Origin: Thermodesulfobacterium geofontis OPF15
Lineage (GTDB): Bacteria; Desulfobacterota; Thermodesulfobacteria; Thermodesulfobacteriales; Thermodesulfobacteriaceae
Assembly: GCF_000215975.1 (NCBI RefSeq)
Contig: NC_015682.1
Location: forward strand, 1 to 64,000
Direction of reading: 5' to 3'
Length of the DNA: 64,000 nucleotides
Shown here: one piece after another, positions 53,888 to 63,256 of the stretch
Layout: the number at the start of each line of letters is the position of its first letter
How positions within the stretch are numbered: position 1 is the first letter of the stretch
The notes under the pieces: model-generated
Told to the model about the DNA's origin: nothing
Databases searched by the model: none
What the model saw: the letters and a program-made list of their open reading frames with translations, nothing else
Made by a program: the position numbers and the translations under genes

Positions 53888-55759
53888 ATGAAAAAATTAA
53901 AATCTTCTTTTATGGCTTTCTTAATCCTTTTAAGTTTTTTATCTATTTTTATTTTCTTTTCTATTTCAATTTCTGAAAGCCCAAAAGATTTGGGTATTAT
54001 TTTATTTTCTTATAATAAAACCGAAGAAAAAGAAGCTCAATTAAAAAAAGCTGAAGAAACTATACAAAAAATAAAGACTGCCTTTAATCAAAAACTTTAC
54101 GAAAAGGTCACGGATCTTTTAAAAGAACTACCCCCTGATTTTTCCCTTACTCCTGAAGAAAATTTAATTATTTCTGAAAGTTTTCTTAGGTCTGGTTTTC
54201 CAGAAAGGGCTTCTGAATTCTCTGAAAAAGTTATTTCAGTAAAAACTGGAACTCATGAAGCCTGCTTAGCAAATTTAATAAATATAAAAGCCTATATAAT
54301 AAGAGGTGAATATAAAACTGCCAAAAAAAATTTGGAAGATTTTTTAAATTCTTATTGTGATGAAGGTTTAAAAAAGGAAGCCAAAGTTCTCCTTTATTTT
54401 ATCAAAGAACTTCCTGCAGAAGAAATTAAAAAATTAGATAAAAATCTAATTATAAAAAATTTTGGAGAAATTTATAAACTTAGAGGGATTTATTTCATAA
54501 AAAAAGGAGAACTTAAAAAAGCTGAAGATGATTTTTTTACTTTTATAAATGTATATGGAACTTATAAGGAAGCCCCAGAAGTAATATATCAGTTAGCTGA
54601 AGCTTATTTAAAGAAAGACGAAGAAAAGGCAAAAATTTTTTATGAATTAATTATTACCAATTGGGATGGCACCAAAGAAGCCCTTTTTTCTAAATTTAGA
54701 CTCTATCAAATAGCTTATGAAAAGAGCTTAATTAAAGAACTTCTTCCTGAGAAAACTAAAGAGGATTTAATTTCGTTTGCTACTCTAATTAAAAGTAAAT
54801 ATCCTGAAGAAAAAATAGCTGAAGAAGCAAGCTTTATGATTGTTAAAGTTTCCTTTGAAGATAAAAACTATTTCTCAGCAAGAAAAGGTGCTATAGAATT
54901 TTTAAAAACCTATGAAAGAAGTCCATTAATTGATGTAGTCAAAACTTATTATTGTAAAAGTGTAAGCTCTCTTTTTGAAGAAAATTATGAAAAGAAAAAT
55001 CTTTCCTTAGTAACAAAACTGGAAGTAGAAGATAAGGATCTTTTTGAAAAAACTAAATGTGGAGAAGCTTATTATACATTGGGAGATATTTATTTTAACT
55101 ATAACCTTTACACTAAAGCTTCTTATTGTTTTATTAGAGCTTATGAACTAAATAATAAAGAGGAACTAATTCCTAAGATTTTGCTTAAATTAGGATTGTT
55201 AGCCTTGGAAGATAAAAACTTAGATCTATTTAATGATATTTTTAATTTTTTAGATAAAAGCAAATATAAAGACTCGATAAAAGATCCTTATTATTTTTAT
55301 TTAAAGGCTTTTTATGAAGGGCAAAAAAACTTAAGTAGTGGAGAATATTATTTAAATTTAGTTTTAAATTCAACTTTATCAGAAAAATTTAAAGAAAAAC
55401 TCTTAAAATATTTTCGTGACAGAGCTCTTTATTTAAAACAATATGGTAAAGCCTTAGCCTATACAAATAATCCCTTTTTTAAAGCTAAAGCCGATGATTA
55501 TGTCCTTTTACTTTTGGAAACTTTTAATACTGATAAAGTTGTTTTTGAAAATACTTTAAAATATGCTAAAGAAAAATTTCCCGATAATTTAAAAATAAAA
55601 TGGTTAGAAGCTTACTATTTAGAAAAAAAAGGAAATATTAAGATTTCTACAGAAATGTGGAAAGAGTTAACGAAAGGGAATTCTTTAGAAAGTGAACTTG
55701 CTAAAAGTTATGAAAAAATGAGAAATTTTGTAGAAAGAACTCATCAAACGGTATTTTAA
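53888..55759 (+). CDS. Large TPR-rich protein anchored in the membrane, between two sigma-54 activators
   Basis: The 623-residue protein has an N-terminal hydrophobic anchor or signal (FMAFLILLSFLSIFIFFSIS at about residues 9-28) and then a long helical domain with tetratricopeptide-like units, for example the segments ARYLIRGEYKTAKKNLEDFL-like stretch near 135-150, the YFIKKGELKKAEDDFFTFINVYG region near 200-225 and YTLGDIYFNYNLYTKASYCFIRAYELN near 395-421. I do not recognise a specific family. The position between two activators and the flagellar operon suggests a role in flagellar assembly, but this is not shown. Confidence 0.65.
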   Translation: MKKLKSSFMAFLILLSFLSIFIFFSISISESPKDLGIILFSYNKTEEKEAQLKKAEETIQKIKTAFNQKLYEKVTDLLKELPPDFSLTPEENLIISESFLRSGFPERASEFSEKVISVKTGTHEACLANLINIKAYIIRGEYKTAKKNLEDFLNSYCDEGLKKEAKVLLYFIKELPAEEIKKLDKNLIIKNFGEIYKLRGIYFIKKGELKKAEDDFFTFINVYGTYKEAPEVIYQLAEAYLKKDEEKAKIFYELIITNWDGTKEALFSKFRLYQIAYEKSLIKELLPEKTKEDLISFATLIKSKYPEEKIAEEASFMIVKVSFEDKNYFSARKGAIEFLKTYERSPLIDVVKTYYCKSVSSLFEENYEKKNLSLVTKLEVEDKDLFEKTKCGEAYYTLGDIYFNYNLYTKASYCFIRAYELNNKEELIPKILLKLGLLALEDKNLDLFNDIFNFLDKSKYKDSIKDPYYFYLKAFYEGQKNLSSGEYYLNLVLNSTLSEKFKEKLLKYFRDRALYLKQYGKALAYTNNPFFKAKADDYVLLLLETFNTDKVVFENTLKYAKEKFPDNLKIKWLEAYYLEKKGNIKISTEMWKELTKGNSLESELAKSYEKMRNFVERTHQTVF

Positions 55760-55769
55760 TATAATTAAT

Positions 55770-57095
55770 ATGAAGGGAAAAATATGTTTAACTGGAGATA
55801 GTTTAGAAGTAAAACTTCTTAGAGATTCTCTCTTAGAAAGGGGACTTGAAGTTTTATTTTTTAAAAAATCTGAATTTGATTTTCAAAAGATCCCCTCATC
55901 CATAGATGTAATGGTTTACGAACTTTCCTATGAAGAAACTAAAAATCCTTTGTTAGTAGATAATTTTTTTAAATTAGGATTAAAATCTATTGTTTTCTTA
56001 GCTGAAAGAGCAGATTTGGAAGATGCTATTGAATTTATTAAGAGAGGAGCTTATGATTTTAAGCTTCTTTCAACCCCTTTTGAAATTATGGAAAAAACTA
56101 TTTTATATGCCTTAGAAGAAAAAAAGATTTTCTGGCAAGATTCTGCTTTTATCACTAAAAATCCCTATATGCTTAAAATTCTTAAAAAATTAGAGGAGGT
56201 TGCTCAAAGCAAAGCTCCTATTCTTCTAGTAGGAGAAACAGGTACAGGAAAGGAACTCCTTTCTAAATATATTCACCAAAAAAGTCCCAGAAGATTTGGC
56301 CCTTTTATTGCTATAAACTGTGCAGCCCTACCAGAATCTCTTTTAGAGTCTGAACTTTTTGGTTATGAAAAAGGTGCATTTTCTGGGGCTAATTTTAGAA
56401 AAAAAGGAAAAATAGAGTTAGCAGATAAAGGAACCCTTTTATTAGACGAAATTACAGAAATGCACCCACATCTTCAAAGCAAACTTTTAAGAGTTCTTCA
56501 AGAAGAAGAGGTAGATCGTTTAGGTGGTTATCAACCTATAAAAGTAGATATAAGGCTAATTTCAACTACTAACAAAAATATCGAAAAAGAAGTTTCTGAA
56601 GGACGCTTTAGAAGCGATCTCTTTTATAGAATAAATGTTATTACTGTCAAAATTCCGTCATTAAGAGAAAGAAAGGAAGATATAGAGCTTTTAGCTTTTT
56701 ATTTTCTGGAAAAATTTTCCACTCTTTATCATAAAAATATAAATGGCTTTACAGAAAGAGCCCTTTCTTTTTTAAAAAATTATCACTTTCCCGGAAATGT
56801 GAGAGAATTAAAAAATATGATTGAACGTGCTGTTCTCACTTGCGAAGATAAATTAATAGACTTAGAAAATATTATAGATCCTTTTTCTCAAAACATACCT
56901 TCTTCTTATACAGGCACAAATTTTGCAAAAAATTCTATAGAAGTAAAACCGCTTTCAGAATTGGAGAGAGAAGCTATTTTAAAGGCTTTAGAAATATGTA
57001 AAGGAAACAGAACTAAAGCAGCAGAACTTTTAGGAATTACTGTTAGAACTTTAAGAAATAAGCTTAAACAATATGAAAGAGAAGGCTTGTTATAG
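55770..57095 (+). CDS. Sigma-54-dependent activator with a degenerate receiver-like domain (FleQ/FlrC type)
   Basis: The 441-residue protein has an N-terminal domain (about 1-115) with receiver-like shape but without the phosphorylatable Asp (VMVYELSY at that position), Thr and Lys of the active set, so it is probably not phosphorylated. The AAA+ core has Walker A GETGTGKELLSKYIH near 152, EKGAFSGANF near 196-205, where the sigma-54 contact loop is GAFSGA rather than GAFTGA, Walker B GTLLLDEITEM near 219, and RERKEDIELLAFYFL near 292. A Fis-type helix-turn-helix ends the protein (RTKAAELLGITVRTLRNKL). It lies directly before flgB, so it likely controls the flagellar operon. Confidence 0.85.
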   Translation: MKGKICLTGDSLEVKLLRDSLLERGLEVLFFKKSEFDFQKIPSSIDVMVYELSYEETKNPLLVDNFFKLGLKSIVFLAERADLEDAIEFIKRGAYDFKLLSTPFEIMEKTILYALEEKKIFWQDSAFITKNPYMLKILKKLEEVAQSKAPILLVGETGTGKELLSKYIHQKSPRRFGPFIAINCAALPESLLESELFGYEKGAFSGANFRKKGKIELADKGTLLLDEITEMHPHLQSKLLRVLQEEEVDRLGGYQPIKVDIRLISTTNKNIEKEVSEGRFRSDLFYRINVITVKIPSLRERKEDIELLAFYFLEKFSTLYHKNINGFTERALSFLKNYHFPGNVRELKNMIERAVLTCEDKLIDLENIIDPFSQNIPSSYTGTNFAKNSIEVKPLSELEREAILKALEICKGNRTKAAELLGITVRTLRNKLKQYEREGLL

Positions 57096-57109
57096 GGAGG
57101 TAAAATTCT

Positions 57110-57505
57110 ATGTTAGGTGTATTTGAAAGAACTTTCAATCTTGTAAAAACTGCTTTAAAGATAAGATCTTATAAACATTCTCTTCTTGCATCAAATATAG
57201 CTAATGTTGATACTCCTGGGTATAGAAGAAAAGATATTCCCTTTGAAAAAATTATTCAAAGTTATCTTTCTGAGAAAAACCGTCTCAAAACTACTCATCC
57301 TAAGCATTTTGATGGATCTTTTAAAAATATAAATAAACTTTTAAAAGCCTATGAAGAAGAAACTTTAGGGACTCCAAATAATGTTAATCTTGAAGAAGAA
57401 TTGGTTCAGCTTACAGAAAATCAAATGCTATACGAAGCCACACTACAAGCCCTTTCAAAAGAATTAGAAAGGTTGAAAGAAGCAATTACTGAAGGAGGTA
57501 GATAA
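57110..57505 (+). CDS. flgB: Flagellar basal-body rod protein FlgB
   Basis: Proximal rod subunit. The 131-residue protein has the N-terminal ASNIANVDTPGYRRKDIPF near 27-45 and a C-terminal NVNLEEELVQLTENQMLYEATLQALSKELE helix near 91-120, both typical. AGGGAGG precedes the ATG by about 10 bases. It opens the conserved flgB-flgC-fliE-fliF-fliG-fliH-fliI-fliJ order. Confidence 0.94.
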   Translation: MLGVFERTFNLVKTALKIRSYKHSLLASNIANVDTPGYRRKDIPFEKIIQSYLSEKNRLKTTHPKHFDGSFKNINKLLKAYEEETLGTPNNVNLEEELVQLTENQMLYEATLQALSKELERLKEAITEGGR

Positions 57506-57507
57506 AG

Positions 57508-57918
57508 ATGAACCTACTTAAAATATCACAAATAGTAGGTAGTGGACTTTTAGCTCAAAGAGTAAGATTAAATATTGCTGCCACAAATATTGCAAATTCC
57601 CAAGTAACAAGGACTTTAGAAGGAGGACCTTATAGAGCTAAAGTTGTAGTTTTAAAAGCTATCCCTATTTCAGAAAAGAATCCTGAACTTAAAGCTGTAA
57701 AAGTAGAAAAAATAGTTGATGATCCCTCTCCTTTTAAAGAGGTTTATGATCCTGGACATCCAGATGCTGATGAAAGAGGAATTGTGAAGTATCCCAATGT
57801 AGATGTAATTACTGAAATGGTTGAACTTTTATCTGCAGGAAGAGCTTATGAAGCAAATTTAACTGTTCTTTCCGCTACTAAAAGTATGACTCTAAGAACT
57901 TTAGATTTATTAAAATAA
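57508..57918 (+). CDS. flgC: Flagellar basal-body rod protein FlgC
   Basis: Proximal rod subunit. The 136-residue protein has RVRLNIAATNIANSQVTRTLEGGPYRAK near 19-46 and the C-terminal YPNVDVITEMVELLSAGRAYEANLTVLSATKSM near 95-127. GAAGGAGG lies 9 bases before the ATG, and flgB ends 2 bases before it. Confidence 0.94.
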   Translation: MNLLKISQIVGSGLLAQRVRLNIAATNIANSQVTRTLEGGPYRAKVVVLKAIPISEKNPELKAVKVEKIVDDPSPFKEVYDPGHPDADERGIVKYPNVDVITEMVELLSAGRAYEANLTVLSATKSMTLRTLDLLK

Positions 57919-57933
57919 AAAGAGAGGCTTAAA

Positions 57934-58227
57934 ATGAAAATTAATCTTAATCCAAATATTCAAATTAAAAATTTACAAAATCTTCAAAATAAAACTTTAG
58001 AAAACAAATTAGATTTTAAAAATTTTTTTCTTCAAAAAATAAAAGATATAGACACCTCTCAAAAGGAAGCTCAAAAAATGTTAGAAGCTCTGGCTAAAGG
58101 TGAAGATATAGATTTCTCAGAAGTTGCGCTTGCAATATCTAAGGCCGATTTAAATTTTAAACTTCTTCTTAGGATAAGAAATAAAGTTTTAGAAGCTTAT
58201 CAAGAAATTATGAGAATGCAGATCTAA
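57934..58227 (+). CDS. fliE: Flagellar hook-basal body complex protein FliE
   Basis: Connects the MS ring to the rod. The 97-residue protein has DFKNFFLQKIKDIDTSQKEAQKMLEALAKGE near 27-57 and SEVALAISKADLNFKLLLRIRNKVLEAYQEIMRMQI at the end, standard for FliE. Confidence 0.92.
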   Translation: MKINLNPNIQIKNLQNLQNKTLENKLDFKNFFLQKIKDIDTSQKEAQKMLEALAKGEDIDFSEVALAISKADLNFKLLLRIRNKVLEAYQEIMRMQI

Positions 58228-58258
58228 AATTTTAAAAACAATTTTATAGGAGAAGTTC

Positions 58259-59803
58259 ATGGATTTAAGAAAAATTCCTGATCAACTAATAGATTTTTGG
58301 AAAAGATTAGATAAAAGGCAGAAAATACTTTTAATAGGTGGATCAATTGGAATTACTTTGCTTTTAATACTAAGTATTTGGTTATATAATCAGGCTAATT
58401 GGGGACTTCTTTATAGAGGTCTTGATGAACAGACAACTGGACAAATTGTGCAATACCTTAAGGAACAAAAAATTCCTTATAAAGTAGAAATGGATGGAAG
58501 TATTTATGTACCAAAGGATAAAGTTCCTGAGATAAGAATGGAAATAGCAAGTAAAGGGTTGATTGGAGGAGGTGGTCCTGGATTTGAACTATTTGATAAG
58601 GAAAAAATGGGGCTCACAGAGTTTCAAGAAAAAGTAACTTATCAAAGAGCTCTAGAAGGAGAGCTTGCAAGAACCATTATGGGAATAAAAGGAATAAAAT
58701 CTGCAAGAGTTCATCTTGCTTTACCTAAGGAAACTTTATTTATAGAGGAGGAAAAGCCTCCTAAGGCTTCAGTATTAATAGAACTTAAACCTGGTTATCA
58801 ACTCACTTCCTCTCAAATAAAAGGTATTGTTAATTTAGTTAGTGGAGCTGTGCCAAAACTTGATCCAAAAAATGTAGCTGTTATAGATGCTAATACTGGA
58901 AAAAGTCTTTATACTCCTTCAGAAGAGGAAGAATTACCAGTTACTAAGCTTGCTTATAAAGAAAAAATAGAAAAGCAATTAAAAGATAAAATAGAAGAAA
59001 TACTTTCAGGAGCTTTAGGATATGGAAAGGCTATAGCTCAAGTATGGGTAGATATTTCCTTTGATAAAGAAAACATTGCAGAAGAAATTTATGATCCTGA
59101 AGGAACAGCAATAGTTTCTGAAGAAACAGAGGAAGAACAAAAAATAAGTAAAATACCAGATGAAGGTGGAGAAGCTGGTGTTAAAGGAACTCTCCTTAAG
59201 AAAATGGAAGCCACTTCACCTCAACCCCAAGGAGAGACATATTCTAAAAAAAGAATTCTCAAAAATTACGAAGTTAGTAAAAAGGTTAGAAATCTTGAAA
59301 TTTCACCTGGAAGTATTAAAAAAATAAGTGTAGCTGTTTTGGTTGATAAAAGTGTTTTAGGAGAAAATGCTACTGCAAAACTTGCCTGGATTGAAGAATT
59401 GGTGAAGGGTGCTATAGGATATAATCCTGACAGAGGAGATGAAGTGAAAATACAAACAGAAGAATTTGCTAAAATCCCTATGCCAAAACCTAGTATAATA
59501 GATTATGTATCTCAGTTTTATAAACCTCTTTTATTAATTGGTGCTTTAATTTTGTTATATCTTTTTGTTATTAGACCTCTTATTAAAGCTCTTACGCCAA
59601 AACCTGTTCCTGTAGAAGCACCACCTGCCCGTCCTAGTATACCAACCCCTCCTGAGGAAGAAGAATTAGCTCCTTTACCTCAAGAGATTGCCTTAGGAAT
59701 TATAAAAAGTCAACCAGAAAGAGCTGCTATGCTTGTTAAAAAGTGGCTTTTAGAAGAAACATTAGAAGAAAGGAAAAAAGCTCTATCTGAGGCTGGATAT
59801 TAA
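58259..59803 (+). CDS. fliF: Flagellar MS-ring protein FliF
   Basis: Forms the membrane ring on which the basal body is built. The 514-residue protein has two membrane helices, LLIGGSIGITLLLILSIWLY near 24-43 and PLLLIGALILLYLFVIRPLI near 423-442, a YscJ/FliF periplasmic domain with ALEGELARTIMGIKGIKSARVHLALPKE near 131-158, and a C-terminal cytoplasmic tail that binds FliG. AGGAGA is 6 bases before the ATG. Confidence 0.95.
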   Translation: MDLRKIPDQLIDFWKRLDKRQKILLIGGSIGITLLLILSIWLYNQANWGLLYRGLDEQTTGQIVQYLKEQKIPYKVEMDGSIYVPKDKVPEIRMEIASKGLIGGGGPGFELFDKEKMGLTEFQEKVTYQRALEGELARTIMGIKGIKSARVHLALPKETLFIEEEKPPKASVLIELKPGYQLTSSQIKGIVNLVSGAVPKLDPKNVAVIDANTGKSLYTPSEEEELPVTKLAYKEKIEKQLKDKIEEILSGALGYGKAIAQVWVDISFDKENIAEEIYDPEGTAIVSEETEEEQKISKIPDEGGEAGVKGTLLKKMEATSPQPQGETYSKKRILKNYEVSKKVRNLEISPGSIKKISVAVLVDKSVLGENATAKLAWIEELVKGAIGYNPDRGDEVKIQTEEFAKIPMPKPSIIDYVSQFYKPLLLIGALILLYLFVIRPLIKALTPKPVPVEAPPARPSIPTPPEEEELAPLPQEIALGIIKSQPERAAMLVKKWLLEETLEERKKALSEAGY

Positions 59804-59805
59804 AA

Positions 59806-60816
59806 ATGGCTAAAATAGATCCTAATAAATTAACTGGACCACAAAAAGCAGCTATTTTTCTTATGTTAATGGGCGAAGAATTTACTTCCGAAGTATATAA
59901 ATATTTAGATGAAGAGGATATTAAAAGAATAGGAATTGAAATGGCTAAAATTGAATATATACCTGCTGAAGCAGTTAAAAAGGTTTTAGAGGAAGCCAAT
60001 ATAGAAGTAAGAGAAGTTCTGGGAAACATCAATGTTTCTCCAGAGGAATTTTTGAAACAAAGTTTATTAAAAGCTTATGGAGAAAAAGGTAAAGAACTTT
60101 ATGAAGAAATTAAAAAAGAAATTGGACCTGAAATTTTTAAAAAGTTAAGAAAACTTGATCCTAAAACTATTGCAAGCTTTCTTGCTAATGAACACCCTCA
60201 AACTATAGCTATTATCTTAGTTCATCTTGATCCCTATCTATCTGGACAGGTTTTACAACTTCTCCCAGAAAGGATAAGAGGAGATGTACTTTTGAGAATT
60301 GCTCTTTTAGATAAAATTGATCCTGAAATTGTAAAAGAAATAAGTGATTCTTTAGAAGCTGAATTACAAAGTGTTGGAGGTGTATTAGGTAAAAAAATTG
60401 GAGGACCTGAAAAGGCTGCAGAAATCTTAGCACATGCCGGAAGAACTTTAGAAGATGAACTCCTAACTGAAATTGAGGATGAAAATCCCGCTTTAGCTGA
60501 AGAAATAAGAAAACACCTCTTTACCTTCGAAGACTTTCTTAAAGTTGATGATTTTGCAATACAAACTCTCCTTAGAGAAATCTCAACTGATGATTTGAAA
60601 TTAGCTCTAAAGGGTGCCTCACCTCAAGTAAAGGAAAAATTCTTCAGAAATATGAGTAAACGTGCTGCTGACTTACTTAAAGAAGAATTAGAATTAATGC
60701 CTCCTGTTAGAATTACAGAAGTTGAAAAGGCTCAGCAAAATATTATAAGAACTGCCAAAAAATTAGAACAAGAAGGAAAAATAGTTCTTACCAGAGGAGA
60801 AGAGGAATTTGTCTAA
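59806..60816 (+). CDS. fliG: Flagellar motor switch protein FliG
   Basis: Switch complex subunit that meets the stator. The 336-residue protein has GPQKAAIFLMLMGEEFTSEVYKYL near 10-33, LANEHPQTIAIILVHLDP near 122-139, the middle-domain VGGVLGKKIGGPEKAAEILAHAGRTLEDELL near 183-213 and the C-terminal charged-ridge helix FRNMSKRAADLLKEELELMPPVRITEVEKAQQNI near 285-318. Starts 2 bases after fliF, overlaps fliH by 8 bases. Confidence 0.95.
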   Translation: MAKIDPNKLTGPQKAAIFLMLMGEEFTSEVYKYLDEEDIKRIGIEMAKIEYIPAEAVKKVLEEANIEVREVLGNINVSPEEFLKQSLLKAYGEKGKELYEEIKKEIGPEIFKKLRKLDPKTIASFLANEHPQTIAIILVHLDPYLSGQVLQLLPERIRGDVLLRIALLDKIDPEIVKEISDSLEAELQSVGGVLGKKIGGPEKAAEILAHAGRTLEDELLTEIEDENPALAEEIRKHLFTFEDFLKVDDFAIQTLLREISTDDLKLALKGASPQVKEKFFRNMSKRAADLLKEELELMPPVRITEVEKAQQNIIRTAKKLEQEGKIVLTRGEEEFV

Positions 60817-61513
60817 AATTCTAAAAACTAAGAAAAAGCTTGAGGTTTCAATTATTAAACCTGATTTAGTTCCTACAGAAAATGAAACCTTTCAGTCTCT
60901 CTTTGAAGTAAATTTAAAAGTTAGTTCTAAAGAAAAAAATAAAACTAAAGAAGAAGGATTTGAAAAGGGTTATAAAGAAGGATTTAACAAGGGTTATCTT
61001 GAAGGATATAAAATGGGGCATAAAGAAGGATTCGAAAAGGGAAAAAAGGAAGCTGAAGAAAAATATAAAAATTTAGCAATAAAATTAGAAGGGGAATTTC
61101 AAGAAAAAATTAAAATAGTAGAAACCTTTTTAAAAAATATAGAAAAAGAAACCCGAGAATTGATTATAAATATGGATAAAGAAATTTTAAACTTAGCTTT
61201 AGATATAGCTAATAAAATAACTTTAAAAGAAGTTAAGACAGATCCTGAAATTCCACTAAGAATAATAAAAGAAGCTTTAAATTACATTGCTGAAGGGACA
61301 GAATTAAATATTAAGGTAAATCCTGAAGAATACAGCTTTTTAGAAAAAAATTTGTCAAAACATATACCTCCTTCTCAAAAAATTAAATTAATCCCTGATG
61401 AATCGATTTCTAAGGGAGGAGTATTTATTGAAACTTCCTTAGGGGTTATTGATGCAACTTTTGAAAAGAGATGGAAAAAACTTTTAGATAGTCTTTTTAA
61501 AGATGAAGGTTAA
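60809..61513 (+). CDS. fliH: Flagellar assembly protein FliH
   Basis: Regulates the FliI ATPase of the export apparatus. The 234-residue protein has a disordered basic start, a long series of Gly-rich repeats (EEGFEKGYKEGFNKGYLEGYKMGHKEGFEKGKKEAEEKYK near 52-90, the FliH/YscL GxxxG helix) and a C-terminal domain ending KGGVFIETSLGVIDATFEKRWKKLLDSL. It starts with TTG at 60809, 3 bases after an AGAGG motif, since no upstream ATG fits. Overlaps fliI by 11 bases. Confidence 0.9.
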   Translation: MSKILKTKKKLEVSIIKPDLVPTENETFQSLFEVNLKVSSKEKNKTKEEGFEKGYKEGFNKGYLEGYKMGHKEGFEKGKKEAEEKYKNLAIKLEGEFQEKIKIVETFLKNIEKETRELIINMDKEILNLALDIANKITLKEVKTDPEIPLRIIKEALNYIAEGTELNIKVNPEEYSFLEKNLSKHIPPSQKIKLIPDESISKGGVFIETSLGVIDATFEKRWKKLLDSLFKDEG

Positions 61514-62819
61514 AAATTTAGAAGAATACAAAAAAGAGATTTCGCAAATAATTCCTTTTGAAATTTATGGATACGTTACTAAACTCATTGGCTTAACCAT
61601 TGAAAGTACTGGACCGTTTTTAAAAGTAGGGGATCTTTGTAAAATTGAGGGGCAAAGTACAAATTTAATTGCAGAAGTTATAGGTTTTAAAGATAATAAG
61701 CTTTTGCTAACAGCTTTGGGTGATATAAAGGGAATTGAAGTTGGGGCAAAGGTCTTTCCTATAGGTTCTTCTTATGCGCCTGTAGGAGAAGATTTTCTTG
61801 GAAGAATAGTAAATGCTTTAGGAGAACCTTTAGATAATAAGAGAAAGCCTAAAATTTCGGATTTTTATCCCCTTTATGGAGAACCTTTAAAACCTTTAGA
61901 AAGAGCTCCGATAAAAGAAATTTTAGATGTAGGGATAAAAGCTATTAATGCACTTTTAACTATAGGAAGAGGACAAAGGGTAGCTATAATGGCAGGTTCT
62001 GGAGTAGGAAAAAGTACCCTTCTTGGAATGATAGCAAGATATACCAGTGCAGATGTAAATGTTATTGCTTTAATAGGAGAAAGAGGAAGAGAAGTGAGAG
62101 AATTTATAGAGAGAGATTTAAAAGAAGATGGGTTAAAAAAATCAGTTGTTGTAGTAGCAACCTCTGACGAAGCCCCATCAATAAGAATAAGAGCTGCCTA
62201 TTATGCTACTTCTCTTGCTGAATATTTTAGAGATAAAGGATATAAAGTGCTTCTTCTTATGGATTCTTTAACCAGGTTTTGTATGGCAGGAAGAGAAATA
62301 GGTCTTGCTTCTGGAGAACCTCCTACAGCTCGTGGATATACTCCCTCTGTATTTGCAATACTTCCTAAGCTTTTAGAAAGAGCCGGTCCAAAAATCGGTG
62401 CAGGTGATATTACTGGAATATATAATGTTTTGGTAGAAGGGGATGATTTTAATGACCCCATAGCTGATTCAGTGAGAAGTATAGTAGATGGACATATTGT
62501 ACTTTCAAGAGACCTGGCTCATGAGGGACACTATCCTCCTATTGATATTCTTGCAAGTATAAGCAGAGTAATGAGAGACATCGTCCCGAAGGAACATTTA
62601 GATTTAGCTTATCAAACTATAGCAATTTTAGCTACTTATAAAAAAGCCGAAGATCTTATTAATATAGGAGCTTATGTTAAAGGTTCCAATCCAGATATAG
62701 ACAGAGCTATTTCTTTAATAGGTGATCTAAAAAATTTTCTAAAACAACCAGTAGAAGAAAAATATTCTTTGGAAGATTCAGTTAACTTATTAAAAGAAAT
62801 TATTAATAAAAAATTATGA
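61503..62819 (+). CDS. fliI: Flagellum-specific ATPase FliI
   Basis: F1-like ATPase that unfolds export substrates. The 438-residue protein has Walker A GSGVGKSTLLGMIARYT near 164-180, LIGERGREVREFIERDL near 188, DSLTRF near 252, and the C-terminal family mark YKKAEDLINIGAYVKGSNPDIDRAI near 380-404. Overlaps fliH by 11 bases and fliJ by 4. Confidence 0.95.
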   Translation: MKVKNLEEYKKEISQIIPFEIYGYVTKLIGLTIESTGPFLKVGDLCKIEGQSTNLIAEVIGFKDNKLLLTALGDIKGIEVGAKVFPIGSSYAPVGEDFLGRIVNALGEPLDNKRKPKISDFYPLYGEPLKPLERAPIKEILDVGIKAINALLTIGRGQRVAIMAGSGVGKSTLLGMIARYTSADVNVIALIGERGREVREFIERDLKEDGLKKSVVVVATSDEAPSIRIRAAYYATSLAEYFRDKGYKVLLLMDSLTRFCMAGREIGLASGEPPTARGYTPSVFAILPKLLERAGPKIGAGDITGIYNVLVEGDDFNDPIADSVRSIVDGHIVLSRDLAHEGHYPPIDILASISRVMRDIVPKEHLDLAYQTIAILATYKKAEDLINIGAYVKGSNPDIDRAISLIGDLKNFLKQPVEEKYSLEDSVNLLKEIINKKL

Positions 62820-63256
62820 AAAAAAAATTAAAAATTTTAAAACTTTTGACTTGGTATAAAGGCCTTCAGGAGGAACAAGCTAAAATAAGAGTTATAAATT
62901 GCCGAATAAACCTTGAAAAACTATTACAAGAAAAAGAAACTATTATTTCTCTTAGAAAGAATTATTACGATTCCTTAGAAAAAAAATGTGTTTTTACTGC
63001 TGAAGAATTTAAATATAAATTGTTTCAAATAGAAAAAAATAAAGAATTTGAAAACTTATTAAATAAAAAGATTGATATGCAAAATGAAGAATTAAAAACC
63101 CTTCTCAAACTTTTAGAAAAAATTTATAAAGAGCGAAAATTAATGGAGAACGTAAAAAATAAGGTCAAACATATATGGGATTTAGAAAATATTAAAAGAT
63201 TTTATAAAGAGATGGACGATTTAGTTCTTCTAAGAAGAGGAAGAGATTATGTATAG
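62816..63256 (+). CDS. fliJ: Flagellar export chaperone FliJ
   Basis: Small coiled-coil protein that links export ATPase and gate. The 146-residue sequence is almost wholly charged heptad-like helix, for example ILKLLTWYKGLQEEQAKIR near 7-25, and it ends with a hydrophobic DLVLLRRGRDYV. No specific motif is diagnostic; the assignment rests on size, coiled coil and place after fliI. Confidence 0.85.
   Translation: MKKKLKILKLLTWYKGLQEEQAKIRVINCRINLEKLLQEKETIISLRKNYYDSLEKKCVFTAEEFKYKLFQIEKNKEFENLLNKKIDMQNEELKTLLKLLEKIYKERKLMENVKNKVKHIWDLENIKRFYKEMDDLVLLRRGRDYV

Noticed and set aside
57096-57109. A sigma-54 promoter directly before flgB
   Set aside because: The gap between the activator gene and flgB is only 14 bases and shows no GG-N10-GC element; flgB is probably read from upstream or from a promoter inside the activator gene, which I could not identify.
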